From: Dehalococcoidia bacterium
GTDB lineage: Bacteria > Chloroflexota > Dehalococcoidia > Dehalococcoidales > UBA1222
Assembly: GCA_009776515.1 (NCBI GenBank)
Contig: WRNP01000008.1
Location: forward strand, 1,797-30,605
Length of the DNA stretch: 28,809 nucleotides
Reading direction: 5' to 3'
Positions within the stretch are counted from its first letter, which is position 1, and every line of letters begins with the position of its first letter. A program made the translations under genes and the position numbers. Positions 14,196 to 22,850 of the stretch are shown here, one piece after another. The notes under the pieces are model-generated. The model did not search any database and was not told the DNA's origin. It worked only from the letters and a program-made list of their open reading frames with translations.

Positions 14196-14810
14196 GTGGG
14201 AGGCAGAGCCATCAACACCCAAGACCTTATCAGTGTTAATCGTCTTTGGCGGATGGTCTATCCCTACACTGCTGCCCATGCTATGTCTTATTATGCGCGT
14301 TGCGAGGGGACTGTACTTGAATTGGGCTCATTTGCTGGGGGTATCACTTTCGAACTGGCTGGGGTGTACCCTGGCCTCCGCTTAACCATTGTCGATGAAA
14401 ACTTGGCCTATATCCAGTACCTGCGCAGTGAGCTTTTCCGGCGATCTCTCTCCAGACGTGTACAATTGGTGGATACCAGTCTTACCCGACTCGCTTTCCC
14501 GGATGGGTCTTTTGACTTCGCTATCATGCGCGGCGCTTTTTTCTTCATCATGACACGCCCTGACATCCTCACGGAGATCAATCGCGTCCTTAAGCCTGGT
14601 GCCTTGGCTTTTGTTGGCGGTGGCTATGGCAAAGATGTGCCGACAGAGGTGATAGCCGAGATCGCTGAGGAATCTCGTGTCCTAAATGATCGTCTGGGGC
14701 GGCGGCGTGTGAACATAGGTGAACTTGAGAAGTTACTGATTTCAGTTGGGCTGGATAAGAAAGCCCGTATCTTGGAAGAGGGCGGGGTTTGGATCCTACT
14801 CAGAAAGTAG
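14196..14810 (+). CDS. Class I SAM-dependent methyltransferase
   Basis: A 204-residue methyltransferase of the UbiE/Methyltransf_11 type with unknown substrate. Motif I is VLELGSFAGGITFELA, the acidic end of strand 2 is LTIVDENL, and strand 4 is FPDGSFDFAIMRGAFFFI, followed by EINRVLKPGALAFVGGG. After the fold there is a basic helix (RLGRRRVNIGELEKLL). The start is GTG 14196, which has AAGGG directly adjacent and so is not ideal. No better start preserves the N-terminal helix. It lies between coaD and a ferredoxin gene on the same strand. The ferredoxin has its own promoter, so functional coupling is unproven. Confidence 0.8.
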   Translation: MGGRAINTQDLISVNRLWRMVYPYTAAHAMSYYARCEGTVLELGSFAGGITFELAGVYPGLRLTIVDENLAYIQYLRSELFRRSLSRRVQLVDTSLTRLAFPDGSFDFAIMRGAFFFIMTRPDILTEINRVLKPGALAFVGGGYGKDVPTEVIAEIAEESRVLNDRLGRRRVNIGELEKLLISVGLDKKARILEEGGVWILLRK

Positions 14811-14846
14811 GCTGCCCAATAGCTTGGCTGCGAGGACGCGTTATTT

Positions 14847-14874
14847 TTGGCTTTTCGTGCGGATGGGATATAAT
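14847..14874 (+). promoter_or_regulatory. Promoter of the ferredoxin gene
   Basis: TTGGCT (14847-14852), a 16-base spacer and TATAAT (14869-14874). A conventional leader follows with AAGGAG (14891-14896) seven bases before the GTG start, in contrast to the leaderless arrangement at rsmD. Confidence 0.6.
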
Positions 14875-14903
14875 GGCTTATTCCTAAGAAAAGGAGCACA
14901 CAA

Positions 14904-15170
14904 GTGGTTGTTAAGATTTCCGAGGAATGTATCTCCTGCGGTGCCTGTGAGGCCGAATGCCCCAACAGGGCCATCAGCGAGGGTCCTACTTCATATGCGA
15001 TCAACTCTGAGCGTTGCACTGAGTGTGTTGGCTCTCATACTGAGCCGCAATGTGTGCAGACTTGCCCTGTTTCTGCCATTGCCTTAGATGAGACTTACCG
15101 CGAATCGCGCGAGGAGTTACTTGCGCGCTGGCGCATACTGCACCCCGGGGAAATGCCTAAGACGACATAG
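14904..15170 (+). CDS. 2[4Fe-4S] ferredoxin, YfhL-like
   Basis: An 88-residue electron carrier. Cluster one is bound by C8, C11, C14 and C18 (CISCGACEAECP). Cluster two is bound by C37, C40, C49 and C53, with an eight-residue insert between the second and third ligands (CTECVGSHTEPQCVQTCP). That insert is typical of the YfhL/Allochromatium-type ferredoxins, which have unusually low potentials. A charged C-terminal helix follows (REELLARWRILHPGE). The start is GTG 14904 with AAGGAG. It is convergent with cvpA, with 84 bases between the stops and no clear terminator. Confidence 0.92.
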   Translation: MVVKISEECISCGACEAECPNRAISEGPTSYAINSERCTECVGSHTEPQCVQTCPVSAIALDETYRESREELLARWRILHPGEMPKTT

Positions 15171-15254
15171 GCTGTAGCGGCGCGTTATTTCATCAAATCA
15201 TCGCACGCGAGGGGCTCAGTTTTTACGGCAGATCTTATAGGGACAGAGTATGGG

Positions 15255-15740
15255 TTAGCGGAAGAACTCCCTTACGCTGTCGAATTCCGGTGGTAGCAGG
15301 GTCAGCACCAGAGGGAATTTAGCCGCCATGAAAGGTGCAAAGAGAGAACTTTCTAGGGTGGCTCCGCCGAAGAATTTAGCCCATAGGGCAAGAAGAAGCC
15401 CCCAGGAAAGAGCGCCAGCAAGCAGGCCGGTGAGGCCTCCTAGCAGGTGGTCTAGCCAGCCCAGCATGATGCGCGTGATGACCTTGTGCAAAATTTGGGC
15501 GATGATGGCGGCAAGAAACATGGTGGCGATGAAGATGATGGCAAAGGCGATGATGCCAGCAGTGTTCTCGTGGTGGATGAAACCTAGGTGTGCGGCTAGG
15601 CCATCGTAAAATTTCCCGGCAACGATTATGCCCGCGACCAGCCCGATAAGGGCGATGAAGCCACGGATGAAACCCATAGCGAGCCCACCGATGAGCGAAG
15701 CGACAAGCGAGATGGTGATTAAAATATCAAGCCAGTTCAT
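15255..15740 (-). CDS. CvpA family membrane protein
   Basis: A 161-residue protein with four hydrophobic segments and the CvpA pattern: NWLDILITISLVASLIGG, then GFIRGFIALIGLVAGIIVAG, a middle membrane segment, and LLGGLTGLLAGALSWGLLLA with the glycine-rich turn. CvpA proteins are linked to colicin V export and to envelope stress; the molecular role is unclear. The start at ATG 15740 has CAAGGAGG five bases upstream. It is the third gene of the leuS-proC-cvpA operon, 21 bases after proC. Confidence 0.85.
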   Translation of the reverse strand: MNWLDILITISLVASLIGGLAMGFIRGFIALIGLVAGIIVAGKFYDGLAAHLGFIHHENTAGIIAFAIIFIATMFLAAIIAQILHKVITRIMLGWLDHLLGGLTGLLAGALSWGLLLALWAKFFGGATLESSLFAPFMAAKFPLVLTLLPPEFDSVREFFR

Positions 15741-15761
15741 AATCCTCCTTGCAAGATCTCC

Positions 15762-16562
15762 TTACCCTCCCAGTTCCTGTGCTCTTTTGTAAGCTGCAAC
15801 TACTGCCCGTCCGATGAGATCGGCGAATTTGCCTTCCTCAAACACTTTGAGTGCTGCGGCGGTGGTACCTCCGGGCGAAGTGACGTTGCTTCTTAGCTCT
15901 GTCAGATCTTGGCCGGACCTTTGGACGTATTCCGTTGCCCCAAGCACCGTCTCGAGTGCGAAGAGGCGGGCAAGTTCTGGAGTGAGCCCTATGTTCTCAC
16001 CTGCCTTTAGAAGTGCTTCCAGGAACAGGAATACGTAGGCTGGGCCAGAGCCTGAGACGGCTGTGGCCATATCTAGCACGGCCTCGTCTGGCGTATAGAC
16101 AGCTTGCCCCATCATCTTAAGGATGACCTCGGCAGTTGCACGGTCTGCGGCAAGGGTATTCTCGGTTGCCGTCCATACTGTCATGCCCTTGCCTATCTGT
16201 GCTGGGGTGTTGGGCATGGCGCGTACGATGTTCTCATGCTCCAATCCTTGGCAGAGAGTGGCTAATTTCTTGCCAGCAATAATCGAGATGACGAGTTGGT
16301 TGCTACGGAGACTTCCCTTAAGTTCGCGAGCCACTTCGTCCACATGTTGAGGTTTTACGGCGAGAATGACCACGTCTCCCCGCACGGCAGCTTCCGGGTT
16401 ATAGCGCGTAGTAAAGACCCCGTACTTTTGCTTAAGGTACGCCTGCCGCTCAGACTTGGTGTCGGCAACAACGACATCATCTGGGCGGACGAGTCTGTGA
16501 GTGATAAGGGCGGATAGGATTGCCTCGCCCATATTGCCACCGCCGATTAAGGCGACTTTCAC
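15762..16562 (-). CDS. proC: Pyrroline-5-carboxylate reductase
   Basis: It reduces 1-pyrroline-5-carboxylate to proline using NAD(P)H, the last step of proline synthesis. The chain is 266 residues. The Rossmann loop is ALIGGGNMGEAIL at the N-terminus, with a second conserved strand VILAVKPQHV, then NIVRAMPNTPAQIGKG and the family signature SGSGPAYVFLFLEAL. The C-terminal substrate site is LRSNVTSPGGTTAAALKVFE. The start is GTG 16562: the GTGA there overlaps the leuS stop by four bases, indicating translational coupling. An upstream in-frame ATG at 16607 would extend the protein into leuS without family support. Confidence 0.96.
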   Translation of the reverse strand: MKVALIGGGNMGEAILSALITHRLVRPDDVVVADTKSERQAYLKQKYGVFTTRYNPEAAVRGDVVILAVKPQHVDEVARELKGSLRSNQLVISIIAGKKLATLCQGLEHENIVRAMPNTPAQIGKGMTVWTATENTLAADRATAEVILKMMGQAVYTPDEAVLDMATAVSGSGPAYVFLFLEALLKAGENIGLTPELARLFALETVLGATEYVQRSGQDLTELRSNVTSPGGTTAAALKVFEEGKFADLIGRAVVAAYKRAQELGG

Positions 16563-19018
16563 GGTCTCACCACCAAGTTGATCAGCCGGCCTGGCACGTA
16601 GATACACTGGACGATCTCTTTTCCGGACGTGTGTGCTTGAACTTTGGCACTGGCCATGGCCATGGTGCGCGCCTCATCCTCGGCTATATCTGGAGCGACC
16701 AATAGCTTGTCGCGCAATTTGCCGCTTACTTGGATGAGCAGAGGTATAGTTTCCGCCTGGGCGAGCACTTCATCCCATTTGGGCCAGCTCTGACTGTGGA
16801 TGCTGTATGGTAAGCCTCGGCGTGCCCATAGCTCCTCGGCGAGGTGTGGTGCGGTGGGGGCGATCATTAACAGGAGCGCCTGCACAGACTCATTCCAAAG
16901 GTGCTCACTGATGCCGCCCGTCTCCCTCGCCTTGTTGAGTTGGCTGGCGTACTCCATGAGTGCCGCGAGCATGGTATTGAAGTGGAGCCTCTCCATATCG
17001 CCCGAGACGCGTCTTATGGTCTGGTGAGTGGTGCGCTGCAGCGCACGCTCCGCCGCCTCATCCCAATTTTTTATCTTGTATGGTTCCAGTGCTAACGTCC
17101 AGACGCGATTAAGGAAGCGCGACAGTCCCGAGATGCCTGAGTCATCCCAGTCGCCGCCTTGCTCCCATGGTCCAACGAACATGATGTAGGCGCGCACCGT
17201 ATCCGCGCCTAGCATCTGTACATAATCATCAGGATTGACCACGTTACCCTTAGACTTCGACATCTTCTGATGCTGGCATGTGATGACCCCCTGATTGAAG
17301 AGGCGAAGGAAAGGCTCATTAAAAGAAAGAAGCCCCATATCGCGCAGGGCTTTGACGAAGAAACGGGCATAGAAGAGGTGCATCACGGCATGATCGGCCC
17401 CGCCGGTATAGATATCTATCGGCATCCATTGTTGCACCTGCCTTGAGTCATAGGCTGCCTCTGAGCAGTGCGGGGAGCAGTAGCGCAGGAAATACCATGA
17501 CGAACACATGAAAGTGTCCATGGTGTCCGTCTCGCGCTGGGCTTGCCCGCCGCAGTTGGGGCAGGTGGTCTTAAGGAAGACTTTATGGTAGGTGAGGGGC
17601 GAGTCTCCGCCGGGACGGAATTCGGCATCCTCTGGCAGGAGGACCGGTAAATCTCTCTCTGGCACGGGCTGAAGGCCGCACTGCTTGCAATAGATCATAG
17701 GGATGGGCGCACCCCAATAGCGCTGGCGGGAGATGAGCCAATCGCGCAGTTTATAGCTTATGGAGGGACACCCCCAGCCCTGAGCTTCTAGGTGTTTCGT
17801 GATATCCCTGGCTCCGTCGGTATTAATCGTGCCATTGAACATGCCGGAGTTTACCATCCGGCCAGGGCCGGTGTAGGCTCCGGAGAGCGCTTCTTCCTCC
17901 TGCCAGTTTGGTGGGGCGATCACCACTTTCATGGGCAAGTTGTAACGTTTGGCGAAAGCGAAGTCGCGCTCATCATGGGCGGGTACCCCCATGACCGCGC
18001 CTGTACCGTAGGATAGTAGCACATAGTCGGCGATGAACACGGGCACGCGCTCGTCGTTCAAGCGATTGGTGGCGTAGGCACCGGTGAAAACGCCGTCCTT
18101 TTCCTTATCGACGGAGAGTCGTTCAATCTCCGTTCGCATGCGCACCTGGCGAATGTACTCGTCTATGGCAGTACGGCGATCGGGGGCAGTAATGCTCGCT
18201 ACGAGTGGGTGTTCTGGGGCGAGTACCATGAAAGTCACACCATAGGCGGTGTCGGGGCGGGTGGTGAAAACCTTTATTTCCCCAGGGTTGCCCGATGTGT
18301 TGCTATCTCCGCTTTCGAGGGCGAACGCAATCTCTGTGCCCTCGCTCCGCCCCACCCAATTGGCCTGCATGGTCTTGATGCGTTCCGGCCAGTCCAAATG
18401 GTCATGCCGCATGAGTTCATCGGCGTAGCGCGTGATGCGAAAGAACCATTGCTCCAGGTCACGCCGTGCGACCGGAGCCTCGCAACGCCAGCATGAGCCG
18501 TCTACCACTTGCTCATTGGCGAGAACTGCCTTGCAGGCGGGACACCAGTTAACCGGAGCCTTGGCGCGGTAGGCCAGCCCTGCTTCCCAGAGTTTTATGA
18601 AGAACCACTGCGTCCATTTATAGTACTCAGGCAGACAAGTCACCACCTCGCGGCTCCAGTCATAAACGGCACCGATGCTTTTAAGTTGGCGGCGCATGTT
18701 CTCTACGTTTTTCATAGTCCAGGTGTAAGGGTGGACGCCATGCTTGATGGCTGCGTTTTCGGCAGGCAGACCGAAAGCGTCAAATCCCATGGGGTGTAAC
18801 ACGTTGAAGCCTTGCATGCGTTTGAAGCGCGCAAAAACGTCCGACGGGGCCATGGCGTACCAGTGGCCGATGTGAAGATCTCCTGAAGTGTAGGGGAACA
18901 TGGTGAGGGCATACCACTTTGGACGCGAGTCGTCACTGCGCATCTCGTAAAGGCGGTCGGCCTCCCAGCGCGCCTGCCATCTAGGCTCAATTTCGGCAGG
19001 GATATACTTGTCAATCAT
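16559..19018 (-). CDS. leuS: Leucine-tRNA ligase
   Basis: It charges tRNA-Leu with leucine. At 819 residues it is the normal bacterial length. The HIGH motif is DLHIGHWYAM (residues 49-52) and the KMSKS loop is KMSKSKGN near residue 583. The editing domain is present between them (FTTRPDTAYGVTFMVLAPEH and GTGAVMGVPAHDERDFAFA). Four CxxC-type knuckles suggest zinc binding (NWCPACKAVL with SCWRCEAPV, and KTTCPNCGGQ). The start at ATG 19018 has GAGG upstream. It heads an operon with proC and cvpA. Confidence 0.98.
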   Translation of the reverse strand: MIDKYIPAEIEPRWQARWEADRLYEMRSDDSRPKWYALTMFPYTSGDLHIGHWYAMAPSDVFARFKRMQGFNVLHPMGFDAFGLPAENAAIKHGVHPYTWTMKNVENMRRQLKSIGAVYDWSREVVTCLPEYYKWTQWFFIKLWEAGLAYRAKAPVNWCPACKAVLANEQVVDGSCWRCEAPVARRDLEQWFFRITRYADELMRHDHLDWPERIKTMQANWVGRSEGTEIAFALESGDSNTSGNPGEIKVFTTRPDTAYGVTFMVLAPEHPLVASITAPDRRTAIDEYIRQVRMRTEIERLSVDKEKDGVFTGAYATNRLNDERVPVFIADYVLLSYGTGAVMGVPAHDERDFAFAKRYNLPMKVVIAPPNWQEEEALSGAYTGPGRMVNSGMFNGTINTDGARDITKHLEAQGWGCPSISYKLRDWLISRQRYWGAPIPMIYCKQCGLQPVPERDLPVLLPEDAEFRPGGDSPLTYHKVFLKTTCPNCGGQAQRETDTMDTFMCSSWYFLRYCSPHCSEAAYDSRQVQQWMPIDIYTGGADHAVMHLFYARFFVKALRDMGLLSFNEPFLRLFNQGVITCQHQKMSKSKGNVVNPDDYVQMLGADTVRAYIMFVGPWEQGGDWDDSGISGLSRFLNRVWTLALEPYKIKNWDEAAERALQRTTHQTIRRVSGDMERLHFNTMLAALMEYASQLNKARETGGISEHLWNESVQALLLMIAPTAPHLAEELWARRGLPYSIHSQSWPKWDEVLAQAETIPLLIQVSGKLRDKLLVAPDIAEDEARTMAMASAKVQAHTSGKEIVQCIYVPGRLINLVVRP

Positions 19019-19060
19019 CGTTTTACCTCGGTCGCAAGAGCACGATCTTTCCTGTACCTA

Positions 19061-19089
19061 ATTCTAGCAAGGTGAGAAAAGGGGTGCAA
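19061..19089 (-). promoter_or_regulatory. Promoter of the leuS-proC-cvpA operon
   Basis: TTGCAC (19084-19089), a 17-base spacer and TAGAAT (19061-19066) on the minus strand. The predicted leader is about 36 bases. No T-box structure is visible in so short a leader. Confidence 0.65.
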
Positions 19090-19188
19090 TTTTGTTCACA
19101 CAGGCGTGGTGATTATGAGTAGGTTTTTGTAGAATCCTGCTATCGGATCTGACTGCCAGCGCTGGGGCAATGGCTAACAAGGATACAA

Positions 19189-20268
19189 ATGGGTAATACC
19201 AAGCGGGTACTTCCCCGTAGTGAGCGGCTTTGTTATAATGCCAACGTGGTTGCCTATCTTTCCTTACCCGCTGTCCGAATGGTGGCTTGGCAAACAGAGG
19301 TGATCGTGCCGATAGACGGGGGCGAAGCCCTGTCTGGTGGTACCGGATGGGGATGGTTTATGAACCAAGCGCTTCCCATATTAAGCATTGCCGCCGTTGC
19401 TCTAATTTTGTTTTGGGCGGTGCGAGTCGCTGTTCCCCGGGTTGTGGAGCGCTCAATGCACTTCAGTGGTAAAAATAAGCGAGCGCGCGACCATATCGCT
19501 CGGCGAACACACACCCTGAGCAATCTCCTGGTGAACACGGCAGGTGTTGCCATCGCTTTGATTGCCCTGATGACGATATTGGATAAGTTGAATGTCCCCA
19601 TCGCGCCCCTCTTGACGGGTGCTGGTATCGCGGGGGTGGCGGTTGGGTTGGGGGCGCAGAGCTTAGTGAAAGATCTGATATCGGGGATCTTTATCTTAGC
19701 GGAAGACCAGTATAACCGAGGCGACGTGGTGGAGGTGGCTGGGGTGACCGGCATGGTGGAGGAGATTGGTTTCCGCCGTACAGTGTTGCGCGATACAAGC
19801 GGGACCCTCCACACCATTCCCAACAGCGCCATCACCTTAACTAGCAACTACACGCGTGATCTCTCGCGCATTAACCTGGATCTGCCCGTGGATTATGGTA
19901 CTGATTTGGACCGCGCCATGGACATCATCAACCGCGTAGGCGAGGAGTTGGCGAAAGACAGCCGCTTCGGCAAGTCCATTATCTCGCCTCCCAAGGCGCT
20001 ACGCGTTAACAATTTTGCGGACTCTGGCATTGAAATCAAAGTTGTCGGGGACACTGCGCCTGGCAGCCAGTGGGAAGTGGCCGGAGAGTTTCGCCGCCGC
20101 ATCAAGCAGGCCTTTGATACGGAGGGCATAGAGATCTCTTGGCCTCGCGTTAAGCTATATTTGGTAGGGAACACCAATCATGCCTGTCCCAGGTGTCAGC
20201 GTCTAGTACCGCACGGGGCTACTGCCTGCCCTGGCTGTGGTACCGCCATCCGCTCAACAGGATCATAA
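19189..20268 (+). CDS. mscS: MscS-family mechanosensitive channel with C-terminal zinc ribbon
   Basis: A small-conductance mechanosensitive channel that releases solutes on osmotic downshift. Two or three membrane segments precede the pore helix (LLTGAGIAGVAVGLGAQSLVKDLISG). The beta domain follows (GDVVEVAGVTGMVEEIGFRR, then HTIPNSAITLTSNYTR), then a C-terminal alpha/beta domain. The last 30 residues form a double-knuckle zinc ribbon, CPRC then CPGC, which typical MscS proteins lack. The start is uncertain. ATG 19189 has AAGGA upstream and gives 359 residues. GTG 19246 lies six bases after a TATAAT and would be leaderless. The residues between the two starts show no domain. The gene diverges from leuS. 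Confidence 0.92.
   Translation: MGNTKRVLPRSERLCYNANVVAYLSLPAVRMVAWQTEVIVPIDGGEALSGGTGWGWFMNQALPILSIAAVALILFWAVRVAVPRVVERSMHFSGKNKRARDHIARRTHTLSNLLVNTAGVAIALIALMTILDKLNVPIAPLLTGAGIAGVAVGLGAQSLVKDLISGIFILAEDQYNRGDVVEVAGVTGMVEEIGFRRTVLRDTSGTLHTIPNSAITLTSNYTRDLSRINLDLPVDYGTDLDRAMDIINRVGEELAKDSRFGKSIISPPKALRVNNFADSGIEIKVVGDTAPGSQWEVAGEFRRRIKQAFDTEGIEISWPRVKLYLVGNTNHACPRCQRLVPHGATACPGCGTAIRSTGS
19229..19239 (+). promoter_or_regulatory. Possible extended -10 promoter inside the annotated mscS start region
   Basis: TGTTATAAT, an extended -10 with TATAAT at 19234-19239, lies six bases before an in-frame GTG at 19246. The geometry is the same as at rsmD. The -35 (TTCCCC at 19211-19216) is weak. If used, the channel would start at 19246 on a leaderless mRNA. 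Confidence 0.4.
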
Positions 20269-20348
20269 CCTTACTGACTTTCTGGCGTTGTATGTAATGG
20301 CGATATGGCATGAGGCCATTCATGATCGACAACAGCTAGGAGTCAACA

Positions 20349-21185
20349 ATGAGTAAATCACCAATTCTGGCATTGCTTCTCACGCTGACATTGATCCAGT
20401 CCATGGCGGGGTGCGCTACCGCGGCTATTAAGGCCGATGACGGTCAGAAGAAGCTTGCTGAGCTCTCGGGCTTGGCGGGTACATCCTGGGTGCTGGATAG
20501 ATATGGCGACCTCGTTGCGCTTACGGCGGTCTTAGATGGCACCCGCATCACTCTCAGGTGGAACGAGAATGCGGATGCTGTGAGGGGCAATGCTAGTTGC
20601 AACACGTATGGCGGGGCAGCTAGCATTCAGGGCGCCTTGATCACGATCGGCGGTATCTATCATACGGAGATGGCTAGCATTAATCCGGAAGTCATGGCGC
20701 AAGAAGCTGTCTACCTTGCTCTGCTCAGCCAGGTACGGTCTTGGGATGTAGTGGGGGATATACTCACCACTACTTGTGTGGGTGGCGAGGTATTGGTCTA
20801 TAACAGGGATAACAACATCTCTGCGGTGCCTCTTGCCAATCTGGCGAGTACCAACTGGAAACTCGACTCTTTCGGTGCAGGCGAAGTGGTAAGTTCTGTC
20901 ATAATTGGCACTAGTATCACCCTGTTCTTCAGTGAGGATACCGCCCGGGTTTCCGGCATGTGTGGCGTGAACGGCTATAGCGGAGAATGCTATATTGATG
21001 ACGCTGAGATCAAAGTTTCTGGTATCATATGTACCATGATGTTTAGTGACGACCCACCCGGTTTATGGAGTCAAGAAAACAACTTCATTGACTTACTGGG
21101 CAAGGCGGAGAGTTTTAGGGTGTTTAACCATACGCTGACTATCTATTGTCAGAACGGGGCATTCTTAGTTTTTACGGTGGTTTAG
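20349..21185 (+). CDS. Lipoprotein with two META (HslJ-like) domains
   Basis: A 278-residue secreted lipoprotein. The signal peptide is hydrophobic (LALLLTLTLIQSMAG) and the predicted lipidated Cys is residue 22. Two META/HslJ-type repeats follow: residues about 38-150 (AGTSWVLDRYGD, NASCNTYGGAASIQG and onward) and about 165-278 (ASTNWKLDSFGAGEVV, VSGMCGVNGYSGECYIDD and onward). Each has the small-residue-Cys-Asn-x-Tyr/Phe core typical of META domains. The function of this family is poorly defined; HslJ is linked to novobiocin resistance and heat shock. The start at ATG 20349 has AGGAG upstream. It is followed by a rhomboid protease gene, but with a 227-base gap. Confidence 0.83.
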   Translation: MSKSPILALLLTLTLIQSMAGCATAAIKADDGQKKLAELSGLAGTSWVLDRYGDLVALTAVLDGTRITLRWNENADAVRGNASCNTYGGAASIQGALITIGGIYHTEMASINPEVMAQEAVYLALLSQVRSWDVVGDILTTTCVGGEVLVYNRDNNISAVPLANLASTNWKLDSFGAGEVVSSVIIGTSITLFFSEDTARVSGMCGVNGYSGECYIDDAEIKVSGIICTMMFSDDPPGLWSQENNFIDLLGKAESFRVFNHTLTIYCQNGAFLVFTVV

Positions 21186-21190
21186 GGGCG

Positions 21191-21291
21191 CCGCATTCCA
21201 GTGCCGAAAAATGCGGGCTATGTTCGGGGGAGCATATGGCCCATGGTCTTTGCCGACTCTGGCATCCAACCAGGCCTTGAGAGAGGATGCC
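21191..21291. other. Two hairpins downstream of the META lipoprotein gene
   Basis: CCGCATT (21191-21197) / AATGCGG (21210-21216), a 7-bp stem with a 12-base loop, and GGCATCC (21261-21267) / GGATGCC (21285-21291), a 7-bp stem with a 17-base loop. Neither is followed by a T run, so a factor-independent terminator is not convincing. The rest of the 21186-21412 gap shows no gene. Confidence 0.35.
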
Positions 21292-21412
21292 CTGGCTGCC
21301 AAGCTTCCATCGGTTTCGCTATTTGCCCCAATCCTCTTCGGCCTGCTATGATTTTGCAAATGTATTAAAGTGTTGTTTTGGGTTCCGATTACCCTAGAAG
21401 CGGGGAGAGGCC

Positions 21413-21961
21413 TTGGAGTCTATTCTAATTATCATCGCGGTTAATCTGTTTATCTTTCTCTCGGTCAACGTACGCCCTGATCTGTTGAACTCTCTGGCGC
21501 TAACTCCGGCTGAGGTCTGGAGCCATCCTTGGCAACTTATCACCAGTGCCTTTACCCATAGGGAAATCTTCCACATCTTCGCCAATATGTTCACCCTCTA
21601 TTTCTTTGGCACGGCAGTGATGCAGCTATTGGGCACGCGCCGCTTCTGGATCATATATCTCGTAGGCGGGGTCATGGGCAGTCTGTTCTTTGTTGCCCTC
21701 TCATCTCTGACTGGCACTCGGTATGTCTCGGCCATTGGGGCATCGGGGGCAGTTTTCGCCTTGGGTGGGGTGCTGGCCGTACTACGCCCACAAATGCGAG
21801 TGGTAGTTTTTCCTATCCCTGTTCCCCTGCCACTGTGGGTGGCGGTCCTGGGTGGCTTTGCGATACTCTCGTTTTTTAGAGGCATCGCTTGGCAAGCGCA
21901 TCTAGGAGGGCTCCTTTTTGGTGTGGTGGCAGGATACTTCTTCAGGCAACGCCGGTATTAG
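21413..21961 (+). CDS. Rhomboid-family intramembrane serine protease
   Basis: A 182-residue six-helix membrane protease that cleaves membrane helices. The catalytic Ser is S111 in the GASG motif (SAIGASGAVFALG) and the catalytic His is H163 in QAHLGGLLFG. The helix-2 H-x-x-x-N motif HIFANMF (H54, N58) is also present, so the enzyme should be active. The start is TTG 21413 with GGGGAGAGG just upstream, leading straight into the first membrane helix (SILIIIAVNLFIFLSVNV). It is convergent with the ccm operon, with a 44-base gap. Confidence 0.93.
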   Translation: MESILIIIAVNLFIFLSVNVRPDLLNSLALTPAEVWSHPWQLITSAFTHREIFHIFANMFTLYFFGTAVMQLLGTRRFWIIYLVGGVMGSLFFVALSSLTGTRYVSAIGASGAVFALGGVLAVLRPQMRVVVFPIPVPLPLWVAVLGGFAILSFFRGIAWQAHLGGLLFGVVAGYFFRQRRY

Positions 21962-22005
21962 GATAATGCAACGATCAAACCCGGCAGATCCCAGGAGAGA
22001 GGTTG

Positions 22006-22152
22006 TTATCGTCTGTTTTTCAGCTCTTCTTTCAAGCTTTCCAGGTTGCGCCGGAGATTTCGCTCTTTTTGCATGAGCGCGAAGACGTAGATAAAAACCC
22101 CGACCCAAACGACAGCGAACGCCGCCGCGATGTAGTTTGCGTTGGTAAACAT
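22006..22152 (-). CDS. ccmD: CcmD-like small membrane protein
   Basis: A 48-residue protein, the last gene of the ccm operon. It has one N-terminal membrane helix (NYIAAAFAVVWVGVFIYVFAL) followed by a strongly charged cytoplasmic helix (QKERNLRRNLESLKEELKNRR). Size, topology and position directly after ccmC match CcmD, which helps release holo-CcmE from the CcmABC complex. The sequence itself is poorly conserved across the family. The ATG at 22152 immediately follows the ccmC stop, and the ribosome site AAGGAGAAG lies inside the end of ccmC. Confidence 0.75.
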   Translation of the reverse strand: MFTNANYIAAAFAVVWVGVFIYVFALMQKERNLRRNLESLKEELKNRR

Positions 22153-22821
22153 TTATTCTTCTCCTTGCAATTCTTTCAGTTTAGCAATCGTCCATTCATC
22201 ATCTTTAAGATGAAAGCGGAAGAGCATGAGTGCTGTGAAGAGCAGGCTGAAAGCGACAACCCCCGTCACCAACGTCAGGACCATTCCCGGCTCGTTCAGT
22301 TCGAAAGCTACGCCTCCAGGGTGTACCCGTCGGGAAACGAAGAGGGTGAGGATGACAATAGGTACGTCAACGAAGCCGATGATGCCGAAGACTGCGGCAA
22401 ACCGTGCCTTTTGCTCTGCCCCGGCGATGTAGGCGCGTAACAGGAAGTAGCCCACATAGATAATCCACAGCACAAGCGAGCTGGTGAGGCGCGCTTCCCA
22501 AGTCCACCACACACCCCATTCGGCCTTGCCCCAAATAGAGCCGGTTAGCAGGAAGAGGGTGGTAAAGAGCAACCCTAGCTCCGCTGCCGCAGAACTCACC
22601 ATGTCCCAGTAGATGCGCCGTGTTTTGAGGTAGGCGATGCCCGCGATGAACACAACCAGGAAACCCGCCAGGGCGATCCAGGCTACTGGAATGTGGAGAT
22701 AGAAGACGGGGTTGTGCTGCATGGCGGTGCTACCCGTTTTGGAGGGGATGAGCAAAAAGTTCATAAGAATGGCCGCCGTCACCAGTACGGCGCTTAACAA
22801 GAGCAGAATTTTAGTGCGCAC
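22153..22821 (-). CDS. ccmC: Cytochrome c maturation heme handling protein CcmC
   Basis: A 222-residue, six-helix membrane protein that loads heme onto CcmE. The tryptophan-rich WWD motif reads WGVWWTWEARLTSSLVLW (residues 102-119), with Glu at the usual Asp position. The two expected axial histidines are H43 in YLHIPVAW and the His in RRVHPGG. The start at ATG 22821 follows ccmB by 29 bases with AAGGAG upstream. The gene ends with a TAA directly abutting the ATG of ccmD. Confidence 0.95.
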   Translation of the reverse strand: MRTKILLLLSAVLVTAAILMNFLLIPSKTGSTAMQHNPVFYLHIPVAWIALAGFLVVFIAGIAYLKTRRIYWDMVSSAAAELGLLFTTLFLLTGSIWGKAEWGVWWTWEARLTSSLVLWIIYVGYFLLRAYIAGAEQKARFAAVFGIIGFVDVPIVILTLFVSRRVHPGGVAFELNEPGMVLTLVTGVVAFSLLFTALMLFRFHLKDDEWTIAKLKELQGEE

Positions 22822-22850
22822 AATCGCTCCTTACGATAGGTCATTAGCGC

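Noticed and set aside
21165..21359. A 64-codon minus-strand frame after the META lipoprotein gene
   Set aside because: It has no family features or ribosome site and overlaps the end of a real gene and two hairpins.
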